Source of the DNA: Microbacterium sp. GCS4
GTDB lineage: Bacteria; Actinomycetota; Actinomycetes; Actinomycetales; Microbacteriaceae
Reading direction: 5' to 3'
Assembly: GCF_001262495.1 (NCBI RefSeq)
Contig: NZ_LGYE01000001.1
Span: 930,001 to 994,000 of the forward strand
DNA length: 64,000 nt
In this document: piece after piece, positions 48,841 to 57,015 of the stretch
Layout: every line of letters begins with the position of its first letter
How positions within the stretch are numbered: position 1 is the stretch's first letter
Program-made: the position numbers and the translations under genes
The notes under the pieces: model-generated
The model's database searches: none
Seen by the model: the letters and a program-made list of their open reading frames with translations, nothing else
What the model was told of the DNA's origin: nothing

Positions 48841-48862
48841 GTGCTCCGGTATACCGGCGCAC
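48841..48862 (+). promoter_or_regulatory. 22-bp near-perfect palindrome in the MHS transporter leader
   Basis: GTGC-T-CCGGTATACCGG-C-GCAC has only one mismatched pair and a perfect 12-bp centre (48846-48857). It sits directly after a TAAGAT -10-like element (48828-48833), starting at about the transcription start, and 6 bp before the TAAGGAG ribosome binding site. It is an operator or a 5' hairpin. Confidence 0.65.
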
Positions 48863-48878
48863 GGATCTAAGGAGCAGC

Positions 48879-50339
48879 ATGAGCACGTCCACAGCGCCCG
48901 CGAATCCGCGATCGCGCGTCATCACCGCCAGCCTCGTCGGCACGACGATCGAGTTCTACGACTTCTACGCGTACGCGACCGCCGCGGTCCTCGTCTTCCC
49001 CATCCTCTTCTTCCCGACCGGCAACGACACCACCTCACTCCTCGCGTCCTTCGGCGTCTTCGGTGCCGCGATGGTCGCGCGGCCGATCGGCGCCGTCGTC
49101 TTCGGGCACTTCGGCGACCGATTCGGCCGCAAGGCGACCCTCGTGGCCTCGCTGCTCACGATGGGGATCGCGACGTTCCTCATCGGCCTTCTGCCCACGT
49201 TCCAGCAGATCGGCTGGGTCGCGGCGCTGCTGCTGCTGATCATGCGTCTGTTCCAGGGCTTCGCGCTCGGCGGCGAGTGGTCGGGTGCCGCGCTCGTCGC
49301 GACCGAGAACGCGCCGAAGGGCAAGCGCGCCTGGTACGGCACTTTCCCGCAGCTGGGCGCACCGCTCGGCTTCATCATCGCGAACCTGCTCTTCCTCGCG
49401 ATCAACTGGCTTCTCCCCCACGCCGAGAACCCGGCCCTCAAGTCGCAGGCCTTCCTCGACTGGGGCTGGCGCATCCCGTTCCTGTTCTCCGCTGTGATGG
49501 TCATCATCGGCCTGTGGGTGCGACTCAAGCTCGTCGAGTCCGACACGTTCAAGAAGGCCGAGAAGGTCGGTGCGATCCGCAAGCTGCCCCTGGGCACGGT
49601 GTTCCGTCACCACTGGAAGGCGCTGATCCTCGGCACGTTCATCATGCTGGCGACGTACGTGCTGTTCTACCTGATGACGAACTTCACGCTCGCCTACGGC
49701 ACGAAGCCGGCCTCGCTCGAGACGGCATCCGCCGCGGCGCAGGCTGCCGCGGAGGCGGCGGGCAAGGACTTCGACGCCTCGGCGTTCGCCGCCCAGTTCT
49801 ATCCGGGTCTGGGCTTCGGCTACACGGACTTCGTGCTCATGCAGATCGTCGGCGTCGTCTTCTTCGGCATCTTCACCCTGCTGTCCGGTCCGATCGCCGA
49901 CAAGGTCGGCCGACGCAAGCTCCTGTTGTGGGTCACAGGCCTCATCATCGTGTTCGGCCTCACCTTCAACGCATTCCTGCTCCCTGCCATGGATCCGAAG
50001 TTCACGGGCGCGCTCGCCCAGGCGTTCCTCGTGTTCGGCTTCATGCTCATGGGCGCGACCTTCGGGCCGATGGGCGCCCTGCTGCCCGAGCTTTTCCCGA
50101 CGAACGTCCGCTACACGGGATCGGCGATCTCGTACAACGTGTCGTCGATCCTCGGTGCCGCCGTCGCGCCGATCATCGCGGTGTGGCTGTGGGAGCTCGG
50201 CGACGGCGCTCCCTGGCTCGTCGGCCTGTATCTGTCGGCGATGGGCGTGCTGACCTTCATCGCATTGATCTTCTCGCCCGAGACCAAGGACACCGACTAC
50301 GAGTCCGACCTCGGCGTCGCGGCGGCCGTCGAGCTCTGA
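48879..50339 (+). CDS. MHS family major facilitator (metabolite:H+ symporter)
   Basis: This 486-residue transporter has twelve predicted helices. The family marks are TTIEFYDFYAYATAAVLVFPILFFP in helix 1, VARPIGAVVFGHFGDRFGRKATLV between helices 2 and 3, LFQGFALGGEWSGAAL in helix 4, and MGALLPELFPTNVRYTGSAISYNVSS. MHS members import organic acids, proline-betaine, citrate or shikimate; the substrate here is not determined. An unusual Ala-rich insert (about 265-285, ASLETASAAAQAAAEAAGKDFDASAFAAQFY) lies in a periplasmic loop. TAAGGAG precedes the ATG and a palindrome covers the leader. Confidence 0.93.
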   Translation: MSTSTAPANPRSRVITASLVGTTIEFYDFYAYATAAVLVFPILFFPTGNDTTSLLASFGVFGAAMVARPIGAVVFGHFGDRFGRKATLVASLLTMGIATFLIGLLPTFQQIGWVAALLLLIMRLFQGFALGGEWSGAALVATENAPKGKRAWYGTFPQLGAPLGFIIANLLFLAINWLLPHAENPALKSQAFLDWGWRIPFLFSAVMVIIGLWVRLKLVESDTFKKAEKVGAIRKLPLGTVFRHHWKALILGTFIMLATYVLFYLMTNFTLAYGTKPASLETASAAAQAAAEAAGKDFDASAFAAQFYPGLGFGYTDFVLMQIVGVVFFGIFTLLSGPIADKVGRRKLLLWVTGLIIVFGLTFNAFLLPAMDPKFTGALAQAFLVFGFMLMGATFGPMGALLPELFPTNVRYTGSAISYNVSSILGAAVAPIIAVWLWELGDGAPWLVGLYLSAMGVLTFIALIFSPETKDTDYESDLGVAAAVEL

Positions 50340-50352
50340 CGCGCGCGACCAC

Positions 50353-50390
50353 GAGAACGGCCGCATCCCTCACGGGGTGCGGCCGTTCTC
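50353..50390. terminator. Terminator between the MHS and HAD genes
   Basis: A 13-bp perfect stem (gagaacggccgca / tgcggccgttctc), extendable by four pairs, lies between the convergent stops at 50339 and 50393. Confidence 0.85.
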
Positions 50391-50392
50391 AT

Positions 50393-51025
50393 TCATCCCC
50401 GATCGCGCAGGAACCTCTCGATCGCGGCGATCGTCGCCGCGTTGTCGCGATGCAGGACCCCGCGGATGCCGACGGCGGCAGCCCCGTCGATCGCGAACTC
50501 GTGGTCGTCGATGAAGAGCACGTCCACAGGTTCGGCGCCGAGGGCCTCCAGGGCGCGGCGGTACGCCTCCGGCTCGGGCTTCGCGACGCCGAGTTCGTGG
50601 CTGTAGCAGATCGGGTCGAAGATCGACGCGAACCCGAATCGTCTCTCCTCCTCCTCCCGCGCGCCGTCTGCGGAGTTCGACAGGATCGCGGTCCGAGCCC
50701 TGCCGCGCAGCGAACGTGCGTAGGCGATCATCTCGTCGTTCGCGGTGCCGCAGTACGCGTCCCAGAAGTCGGCGCGGACCGCATCCCGTTGCACATCGTC
50801 GAGGTCGAGGGCGGCTGCCAACCCGGACCAGAAGGCCTGCTCGGTGCCGACCGTGACGTCGATGCGCGGGAGGTCAGCTGCAGCGACTCGCCCTTCGACG
50901 GCATCGCGGGGCAGCCCGCACATCTCCCGCACCCGTTCCCACCACTGCTCCTGCCAGGTGTCGTCGTCGACGACCTCCAGTACGCCCCCGATGTCGAACA
51001 GGATCCATGTCGTCTTCTCCGGCAT
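50393..51025 (-). CDS. HAD-superfamily hydrolase
   Basis: This 210-residue HAD enzyme has motif I DIGGVLEVV (the second Asp of DxD is replaced by Gly, as in some HAD-IA dehalogenase or epoxide-hydrolase-like members), motif II LSNSADG, the Lys of motif III KPEPEAYRRAL and motif IV FIDDHEFAIDGA. The missing second Asp argues against a standard phosphatase mechanism. ATG 51025 is preferred over GTG 51031 because AGGG stands at better spacing. It is divergent from the small HTH gene. Confidence 0.88.
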   Translation of the reverse strand: MPEKTTWILFDIGGVLEVVDDDTWQEQWWERVREMCGLPRDAVEGRVAAADLPRIDVTVGTEQAFWSGLAAALDLDDVQRDAVRADFWDAYCGTANDEMIAYARSLRGRARTAILSNSADGAREEEERRFGFASIFDPICYSHELGVAKPEPEAYRRALEALGAEPVDVLFIDDHEFAIDGAAAVGIRGVLHRDNAATIAAIERFLRDRG

Positions 51026-51061
51026 CCGCACACCCTAGGCGACGACCCTGGAGGGATGCAC

Positions 51062-51106
51062 GTCAACAAGGGTTGACAGGCTGACCCGCGTCAACAAGTA
51101 TTGACG
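51062..51106 (+). promoter_or_regulatory. Two-operator promoter of the small HTH gene
   Basis: GTCAAC-AAGG-GTTGAC (51062-51077) and CGTCAA-N6-TTGACG (51089-51106) are two copies of one palindrome with centres 28 bp apart. A TTGACA -35 (51073-51078) lies in the first and an AAGTAT -10-like hexamer (51096-51101, 17-bp spacer) in the second. The overlap with both core elements suggests autorepression. Confidence 0.75.
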
Positions 51107-51118
51107 CAGGAGGCAGTC

Positions 51119-51325
51119 ATGACCACGAAGACCGCACATTCCCTCGAAGAACCGGGCGAGCCGATCGCCGAACTGCACCGGCTCGCGGGCGTCCGCCGTG
51201 AGATCGCTCGCGCCGAGGAGACCCAGGTGCGCCGCGCCCGCAATCTCGGCTACTCCTGGCAGGCGATCGCGGGCGCGCTCGGCGTGACGAAGCAAGCCGC
51301 GCACCGGCGCTTCGGCCGCCGCTGA
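51119..51325 (+). CDS. Small HTH regulator
   Basis: ATG 51119 with AGGAGG upstream gives 68 residues; an in-frame TTG at 51101 is part of the operator. The C-terminal helix-turn-helix is LGYSWQAIAGALGVTKQAAHRRFGRR, typical of small AsnC/sigma-like DNA-binding proteins. The N-terminal part is a charged helix that could dimerise. It sits just upstream of an ABC exporter gene and is probably autoregulated through its two palindromes. Its regulon cannot be read from this window. Confidence 0.87.
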   Translation: MTTKTAHSLEEPGEPIAELHRLAGVRREIARAEETQVRRARNLGYSWQAIAGALGVTKQAAHRRFGRR

Positions 51326-51412
51326 GCGGCATCCCGCCGTTTACAGCCCCTCCATAGAAACCGACCGGGAACGAAGTACGGTCGAAGTACCCCTTTCAGA
51401 ACGAGGTCCCGC

Positions 51413-53296
51413 ATGTCCAGCACGGCGACGTCACGCCGACGCGGAAGGGGCGCACCGCAGGACGGTCCGCGCGCCACCTTCCGCCAGCTCCTCCCTTTCC
51501 TCTTCGAACACAAGCGCACGCTCATCATCGTCGCCGTGCTCAGCGTGTTCGGCGCCGCGACCTCCCTCGTGCAGCCGCTGCTCGTCGGCCAGGTGATCGA
51601 AGCCGTGCAGTCGAACGCCGGCATCGGGATCCTCGTGTGGCTCCTGATCGGGTTCGTGATCGTGTCGTCGGTGATCTCCGGCTATCAGCACTACCTCCTG
51701 CAGCGCACCGGAACGGCGGTCGTGTACTCGAGTCGCCGCAAGCTCATCTCCCGCATCCTGCACCTGCCCGTGAGCGAGTTCGACGCTCGCCGCACGGGCG
51801 ACCTCGTCTCCCGGGTCGGCACCGACACGACCCTGCTGTACGCCGTGCTCACCCAGGGGCTCGCCGATGCCGTCGGCAGCGCGCTCCTGTTCGTCGGCGC
51901 GCTCGTCGCCATGCTCGTGATCGACCCCGTGCTGCTGCTGCTCATCGTGATCGTGATCGGCGCTTCGGTGGTCGTCGTCACGGTGCTCAGCGGACGCATC
52001 CGCACCGCCTCCACGGCACAGCAGGAGAAGGTGGGCGAGCTCGCGTCCGGAGTCGAGCGCGCGGTCGGCTCGATCCGCACGGTGCGCGCCTCGGGCGCCA
52101 CCGAGCGCGAGACCGAGGCCGTGTCGACGCTCGCTTCGGACGCCTACGGCATCGGCGTGCGGATCGCGAAGATCTCGTCGCTGGTCGTGCCGATCGCCGG
52201 GGTCGCGCTGCAGCTGTCGCTCCTGGTCGTGCTCGGCGTCGGCGGCTTCCGCGTCGCCGCGGGGACGATCACGATCGCCGCGCTCATCACGTTCATCATG
52301 TTCCTCTTCATGCTGGTGATGCCGCTCGCGACCACGTTCGGCGCGATCACCTCCGTGAATCAGGCACTCGGCGCGCTCGGCCGCATCCAGGAGATACTGA
52401 ACCTCCCGACCGAGACGCAGGAGGATGCAGCGACCGCTGCCGCCCTCCCCCGCGACGACGTCGCCCCTGACGCCCCGGCGATCGAGTTCCGCGACGTGCG
52501 CTTCCAGTACCCGGAGAACGTCGTGGCGGCCCGCGCGGCGGCCGAGAAGGAGGCGCGGACGCTGCTCGCCGACGCGCACCTGGATCCGGCCGAGGAGACC
52601 GCGCCGCAGTCCGACCGCGAGGTGCTGCGCGGCGTCTCCTTCGCCGTGCCGCGCGGCGCTCGCGTGGCGCTCGTGGGCCCCAGCGGTGCCGGCAAGAGCA
52701 CGATCCTCTCGCTCATCGAGCGCTTCTACGATCCGACGGGCGGCTCGATCCGCCTGCACGGTCACGATGCGCGCACCTACCCACGCGACGAGCTGCGCGC
52801 GCAGTTCGGCTACGTCGAGCAGGATGCGCCGACCCTCGCGGGCACGCTCGCCGACAATCTGCGTCTCGCCTCACCCGACGCCACCGACGAGGCCTGCGAG
52901 GGAGTGCTGCGCGCCGTGAACCTCGGCGACGTGCTGGAGCGCAGCCCGCTCGGGCTCCAGGCCCCGGTCGGCGAGGACGGCGTGATGCTGTCAGGCGGCG
53001 AGCGCCAGCGGCTCGCGATCGCCCGCGCACTGCTGACCGAGGCTCCGATCCTGCTGCTCGACGAGTCGACGTCCTCGCTCGACGGCGTGAACGAGCAGCG
53101 CATGCGCGAGGCCATCGATGCCGTGTCGACCGACCGCACGCTGATCGTGATCGCTCACCGGCTCTCGACCGTGGTCGACAGCGACCTCATCGTGGTGCTG
53201 CAGGACGGCGTCGTCGTCGGGCAGGGCACGCACACCGAGCTCGTCGAGTCGACGCCGCTGTATCGCGACCTCGCGCGACACCAGCTGCTGGCATAG
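51413..53296 (+). CDS. ABC-type exporter (fused membrane/ATPase half-transporter)
   Basis: This 627-residue half-transporter has six N-terminal helices (about 30-310) fused to an ATPase. The nucleotide-binding part has Walker A VGPSGAGKSTILSL, the signature LSGGERQRLAIARALL, Walker B ILLLDESTSSLD and the H-loop IAHRLSTVVD. The pre-Walker A region contains an unusually long insertion (about 365-400, NVVAARAAAEKEARTLLADAHLDPAEETAPQSDREVLRGV). MsbA/LmrA-type exporters move lipids or drugs. It follows the small HTH gene by 87 bp and could be under its control. Confidence 0.94.
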   Translation: MSSTATSRRRGRGAPQDGPRATFRQLLPFLFEHKRTLIIVAVLSVFGAATSLVQPLLVGQVIEAVQSNAGIGILVWLLIGFVIVSSVISGYQHYLLQRTGTAVVYSSRRKLISRILHLPVSEFDARRTGDLVSRVGTDTTLLYAVLTQGLADAVGSALLFVGALVAMLVIDPVLLLLIVIVIGASVVVVTVLSGRIRTASTAQQEKVGELASGVERAVGSIRTVRASGATERETEAVSTLASDAYGIGVRIAKISSLVVPIAGVALQLSLLVVLGVGGFRVAAGTITIAALITFIMFLFMLVMPLATTFGAITSVNQALGALGRIQEILNLPTETQEDAATAAALPRDDVAPDAPAIEFRDVRFQYPENVVAARAAAEKEARTLLADAHLDPAEETAPQSDREVLRGVSFAVPRGARVALVGPSGAGKSTILSLIERFYDPTGGSIRLHGHDARTYPRDELRAQFGYVEQDAPTLAGTLADNLRLASPDATDEACEGVLRAVNLGDVLERSPLGLQAPVGEDGVMLSGGERQRLAIARALLTEAPILLLDESTSSLDGVNEQRMREAIDAVSTDRTLIVIAHRLSTVVDSDLIVVLQDGVVVGQGTHTELVESTPLYRDLARHQLLA

Positions 53297-53308
53297 CGGG
53301 AACGAGTA

Positions 53309-53371
53309 CGCGAAGGCGGGATGCCGGAGACCACTCAGCCATGGGTTCGTCTCTGACTTCCCGCCTTCGCG
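53309..53371. terminator. Long hairpin between the ABC exporter and pckG genes
   Basis: cgcgaaggcggga (53309-53321) pairs with tcccgccttcgcg (53359-53371), a perfect 13-bp stem. The loop contains a nested GAGAC/GTCTC pair. It lies between convergent stops at 53296 and 53445. Confidence 0.7.
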
Positions 53372-53444
53372 GGTTCGGGGGCTCTCCCACCCTCAGGGGC
53401 GGAAGCAGTAGGACGCCGGCTCCCCCGAACCGGCGCCCGGCCTG

Positions 53445-55307
53445 TCACGCCTTGTCGAGGCGGTAGCGCAGGGACGACAGCTCGGCGCGGAGAGCCGCCG
53501 GGACCTTGTCGCCGAACGTGTCGTAGAACTCCTCGGTGAGGTCGGCCTCGGTCTTCCACGCCTCGGCGTCGACCGAGAACAGCTCGTCGAGGTCCTCCTG
53601 CGGCACCTCGATGCCGTCGAGGTTGAGATCGGACACGATCGGCAGGCGGCCGATCGGGCTGTCGACCGTCGACACCTCGCCGGTGATGCGGCGGATGATC
53701 CAGTCCACGACACGCGAGTTGTCGCCGAATCCAGGCCACAGGAAGCGGCCGTCGGAACCGCGGCGGAACCAGTTCACCTGGAAGATGCGCGGTGCCCGGT
53801 CGAAGCGCAGGCCGCGACCGACCTTCAGCCAGTGACCGAAGTAGTCGGCCATGTTGTAGCCGCAGAACGGCAGCATCGCGAAGGGGTCGCGGCGCAGCTC
53901 GCCGACCGTGCCCTCTGCGGCGGCGGTGCGCTCCGAGGAGATGTTCGAGCCGAGGAAGACGCCGTGCGTCCAGTCGGTGGCCTCGACCACGAGCGGCACG
54001 TTGCTGGCACGACGTCCGCCGAAGAGGATCACGTCGAGCGGGACGGCGTCCTCCCAGTCCTCGGAGATCTGCGGGCACTGAGCGGCCGAGACCGTGAAGC
54101 GCGAGTTCGGGTGCGCCGCGGGGCGACCGGAGTCCGGCGTCCAGGCGTTGCCCTCCCAGTCGATGAGCTCGGCCGGCGCGTTGTCGGTCAGCCCCTCCCA
54201 CCACACGTCGCCGTCGGGACGCAGAGCCACGTTCGTGAAGATCGTGTTGCCCCACAGCGTCTCGACCGCCGTGACGTTGGTCGACTCGCCGGTGCCCGGT
54301 GCCACGCCGAAGAACCCGGCCTCGGGGTTGATGGCCCACAGGCGCCCGTCCTCGCCGGGACGGATCCAGGCGATGTCGTCGCCGAGCGTCTCGACGCGCC
54401 ATCCGGGGATGGTCGGACGCAGCATCGCGAGGTTCGTCTTGCCGCACGCGGAGGGGAACGCCGCAGCGACGTGGAACGCCCGGCCGTTCGGGTCGATCAC
54501 GCGGATCAGCAGCATGTGCTCGGCGAGCCAGCCCTCGTCGCGGGCGATCACCGAGGCGATGCGCAGCGCGAAGCACTTCTTGGCGAGGATCGCGTTGCCG
54601 CCGTAGCCGGAGCCGAACGAGTAGACCTCGAGCGTCTCGGGGAAGTGCACGATGTACTTGTCGTCGTTGCACGGCCATTCGACGTCGGGCTCGCCGGCGG
54701 CGAGCGGTGCGCCGACCGAGTGCACGGTGCGCACCCAGGGGGCGCCTTCGGCGATCTGCCGCGTCACGGCATCGCCGACGCGGGTCATGATGCCGATCGA
54801 GGCGACCGCGTAGGCGCTGTCGGTGACCTGCACGCCGATGTGCGAGAGCGGGCCGCCGACGGGGCCCATCGAGAACGGGACGACGAACATCGTGCGTCCA
54901 CGCATCGAGCCCTCGAAGATCTCGGTCATCTTCTCGCGCATCTGCGCGGGGTCTGCCCAGTTGTTCGTCGGGCCGGCGTCCTCCTCGCGCTCGGAGGCGA
55001 TGTACGTGCGGCCCTCGGTGCGGGCGACGTCGCTGGGGTGCGAGCGGGCCAGGTACGAGCCGGGACGCCATTCGGGGTTGAGCTTGATGAGCTTGCCCTC
55101 GTCGACGAGGCCGCGCAGCAGCCAGTCGTTCTCGGCGCGCGAGCCATCGACCCAGTGGATGCGGTCCGGCTGCGTGAGCGCGGCGATCTCGTCGACCCAG
55201 GCTGCGAGCTCCGCCATGGCCGGGGTGTCATAGGTCGGAGCCGTCCCGAAGGTGCGCACGGGTGCGACGGATGCGGCACGAGGGGTGAAGACTTCGGCGA
55301 TCGCCAT
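53445..55307 (-). CDS. pckG: Phosphoenolpyruvate carboxykinase (GTP)
   Basis: This 620-residue GTP-dependent enzyme converts oxaloacetate to PEP, the first step of gluconeogenesis. The nucleotide loop is [13 protein letters not shown], the metal and substrate region is [31 protein letters not shown], and the GTP-type feature is the C-terminal lid sequence rather than the ATP-type signature. ATG 55307 follows AAGGAGC. It is divergent from the RamB-like regulator gene, and the 112-bp region between them holds two palindromes. PEPCK and a long GAPDH lie within 6 kb. Confidence 0.97.
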   Translation of the reverse strand: MAIAEVFTPRAASVAPVRTFGTAPTYDTPAMAELAAWVDEIAALTQPDRIHWVDGSRAENDWLLRGLVDEGKLIKLNPEWRPGSYLARSHPSDVARTEGRTYIASEREEDAGPTNNWADPAQMREKMTEIFEGSMRGRTMFVVPFSMGPVGGPLSHIGVQVTDSAYAVASIGIMTRVGDAVTRQIAEGAPWVRTVHSVGAPLAAGEPDVEWPCNDDKYIVHFPETLEVYSFGSGYGGNAILAKKCFALRIASVIARDEGWLAEHMLLIRVIDPNGRAFHVAAAFPSACGKTNLAMLRPTIPGWRVETLGDDIAWIRPGEDGRLWAINPEAGFFGVAPGTGESTNVTAVETLWGNTIFTNVALRPDGDVWWEGLTDNAPAELIDWEGNAWTPDSGRPAAHPNSRFTVSAAQCPQISEDWEDAVPLDVILFGGRRASNVPLVVEATDWTHGVFLGSNISSERTAAAEGTVGELRRDPFAMLPFCGYNMADYFGHWLKVGRGLRFDRAPRIFQVNWFRRGSDGRFLWPGFGDNSRVVDWIIRRITGEVSTVDSPIGRLPIVSDLNLDGIEVPQEDLDELFSVDAEAWKTEADLTEEFYDTFGDKVPAALRAELSSLRYRLDKA

Positions 55308-55370
55308 GACATCTGCTCCTTGGAAGTAGGGGGCGTTGCACCCATCTTCTTCCGGATTCATCGTGACTTT

Positions 55371-55413
55371 TCACCGATTTAGGTGATAAGAAACTCGTTT
55401 CTTTCGCTAGGAT
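55371..55413 (+). promoter_or_regulatory. Two operator palindromes and a leaderless promoter between pckG and the RamB-like gene
   Basis: TCACC-N6-GGTGA (55371-55386) and AAGAAA-CTCG-TTTCTT (55388-55403) are adjacent. A TAGGAT -10 hexamer (55408-55413) ends 6 bp before the regulator's ATG (55420), so its mRNA is likely leaderless. The sites could control both divergent genes. Confidence 0.65.
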
Positions 55414-55419
55414 CAAGGA

Positions 55420-56862
55420 ATGGCTCCCTCCGGCATCCATCTCACGACCCTCGGGCACCGCATCAGGCACCACCGCCTCGCGAACGGCCACACGCTCGAC
55501 GAGCTCGGCGCGCTGGTCGGCGTCGCCGGCTCCCAGCTCAGCCTCATCGAGAACGGCAAGCGCGAGCCCAAGCTCTCCCTCCTGCAGGCGATCGCACTGG
55601 CGACGGGCACCGAGGTGACGGACCTCATCTCGGGCGAGCCGCCGAACCGCCGGGCAGCGCTGGAGATCGAGCTGGACCGCGCCCAGGCGAGTCCCGTCTT
55701 CCGCCAGCTCGGGGTCGCTCCCGTGCGGGTCACCAAGGGCATGAGCGACGAGACCATCGAGTCCGTGCTCGGCCTGCACCGCGAACTGCAGCGCCGCGAA
55801 CGCGAGGCGATCGCCACCCCCGAGGAGGCGCGCCGCGCCAACACCGAGCTCCGGCTGCGCATGCGCGCGCAGAACAACTACCTCGGCGACATCGAGAAGC
55901 TCGCCGAGAAGCAGCTCAAGGCCGCCGGCCACGTGCAGGGCGCGCTGACCCACCGCACCGTGAGCATCATGGCGGAGAAGCTCGGCTTCGAGCTCATCTA
56001 CGCCAACGACCTGCCGCACTCCACGAGGTCGGTGACCGATCTGGAGAACGGCCGCATCTACCTGCCGCCGGCGTCGATTCCGGGCGGTCACGGACTGCGG
56101 TCGATGGCGCTGCAGGCCATGGCCCACCGCCTGCTCGGCCACACGCCGCCCACCGACTACGCCGACTTCCTGCAGCAGCGACTCGAGATCAACTACTTCG
56201 CGGCGTGCTGTCTGATGCCGGAGACCGCAGCGGTGGCGTTCCTGCAGCAGGCCAAGAAGGACCGCAATCTCGCGGTCGAGGACTTCCGCGACGGCTTCGG
56301 CGTCACGCACGAAGCAGCGGGCATGCGGATGACGAACCTCATGACGCAGCACCTCGGCATGTCGCTGCACTTCCTGCGCGTCGATGAGACCGGCGCGATC
56401 ACGCGCGTGTACGAGAACGACGACCTGCCGCTGCCGATGGACGTCACGGGCGCGGTCGAGGGCCAGCGGGTGTGCCGCAAGTTCCAGGCGCGGAGCGCGT
56501 TCACCCAGCAGAACCGCACGACGGAGCACCACCAGTACACGGACACGCCCTCCGGCACGTTCTGGTGCTCCACGCAGACCGGCTCGTCGACCGACGGCGA
56601 GTTCTCGGTCACCGTGGGGGTCCCCTTCGACGACGCACGATGGTGGCGCGGGCGCGAGACGTCCGATCGCGCGGTGTCGACGTGTCCCGACGAGGCGTGC
56701 TGCCGCCGACCGTCCGCCGAGCTCACGGAACGCTGGAAGGGCAGGGCCTGGCCGAGCGCGCGGGTGCACACGCACATGTTCTCGCCGCTCCCCCGCGGCG
56801 CCTTCCCCGGTGTCGACGACAACGAGGTGTACGCGTTCCTCGGACGCCACGCGGACGAGTGA
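55420..56862 (+). CDS. XRE-type regulator with ImmA/IrrE-like domain (RamB/ScfR type)
   Basis: This 480-residue protein has an N-terminal XRE helix-turn-helix (about 9-65, LGHRIRHHRLANGHTLDELGALVGVAGSQLSLIENGKREP), a helical linker, an ImmA/IrrE-like domain where the protease HExxH is degenerate (ALQAMAHRLLGH), and a C-terminal DUF2083 sensory domain. The closest described relatives are RamB of corynebacteria (acetate metabolism) and short-chain acyl-CoA-sensing ScfR proteins. The position opposite pckG fits control of gluconeogenesis. A Cys cluster (STCPDEACCRRP) lies near the C-terminus. Its 3' end is repeated in tandem downstream. Confidence 0.9.
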   Translation: MAPSGIHLTTLGHRIRHHRLANGHTLDELGALVGVAGSQLSLIENGKREPKLSLLQAIALATGTEVTDLISGEPPNRRAALEIELDRAQASPVFRQLGVAPVRVTKGMSDETIESVLGLHRELQRREREAIATPEEARRANTELRLRMRAQNNYLGDIEKLAEKQLKAAGHVQGALTHRTVSIMAEKLGFELIYANDLPHSTRSVTDLENGRIYLPPASIPGGHGLRSMALQAMAHRLLGHTPPTDYADFLQQRLEINYFAACCLMPETAAVAFLQQAKKDRNLAVEDFRDGFGVTHEAAGMRMTNLMTQHLGMSLHFLRVDETGAITRVYENDDLPLPMDVTGAVEGQRVCRKFQARSAFTQQNRTTEHHQYTDTPSGTFWCSTQTGSSTDGEFSVTVGVPFDDARWWRGRETSDRAVSTCPDEACCRRPSAELTERWKGRAWPSARVHTHMFSPLPRGAFPGVDDNEVYAFLGRHADE

Positions 56863-57009
56863 CGGACCCGGCTCATCCTGCGCGTCCGGCAAGAACCCGT
56901 GTACGCGTTCCTCGAACGGCACGCGGACGAGTGACGGACCCGGCTCATCCTGCGCGTCCGTCAACAACCCGTGTACGCGTTCCTCGGACGCCACGCGGAC
57001 GAGTGACGG
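56827..57009 (+). repeat. 72-bp tandem repeats of the RamB-like gene 3' end
   Basis: Copies 1 (56827-56898) and 2 (56899-56970) are full units, and copy 3 (56971-57009) is partial. Each starts GTGTACGCGTTCCTC, includes the stop codon TGA and the following bases. Copy 2 changes the protein end from VYAFLGRHADE to VYAFLERHADE; copy 3 matches copy 1 again. The unit is a multiple of three, so each copy repeats the last 11 codons and the stop. Confidence 0.97.
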
Positions 57010-57015
57010 GCAGGA

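Noticed and set aside
48386..51076. An 896-codon plus-strand frame over the phosphoesterase, MHS and HAD genes
   Set aside because: It runs antisense or out of frame to three recognisable genes.
56827..57009. CRISPR-like array
   Set aside because: The repeats are contiguous, without variable spacers, and are copies of the adjacent coding sequence.
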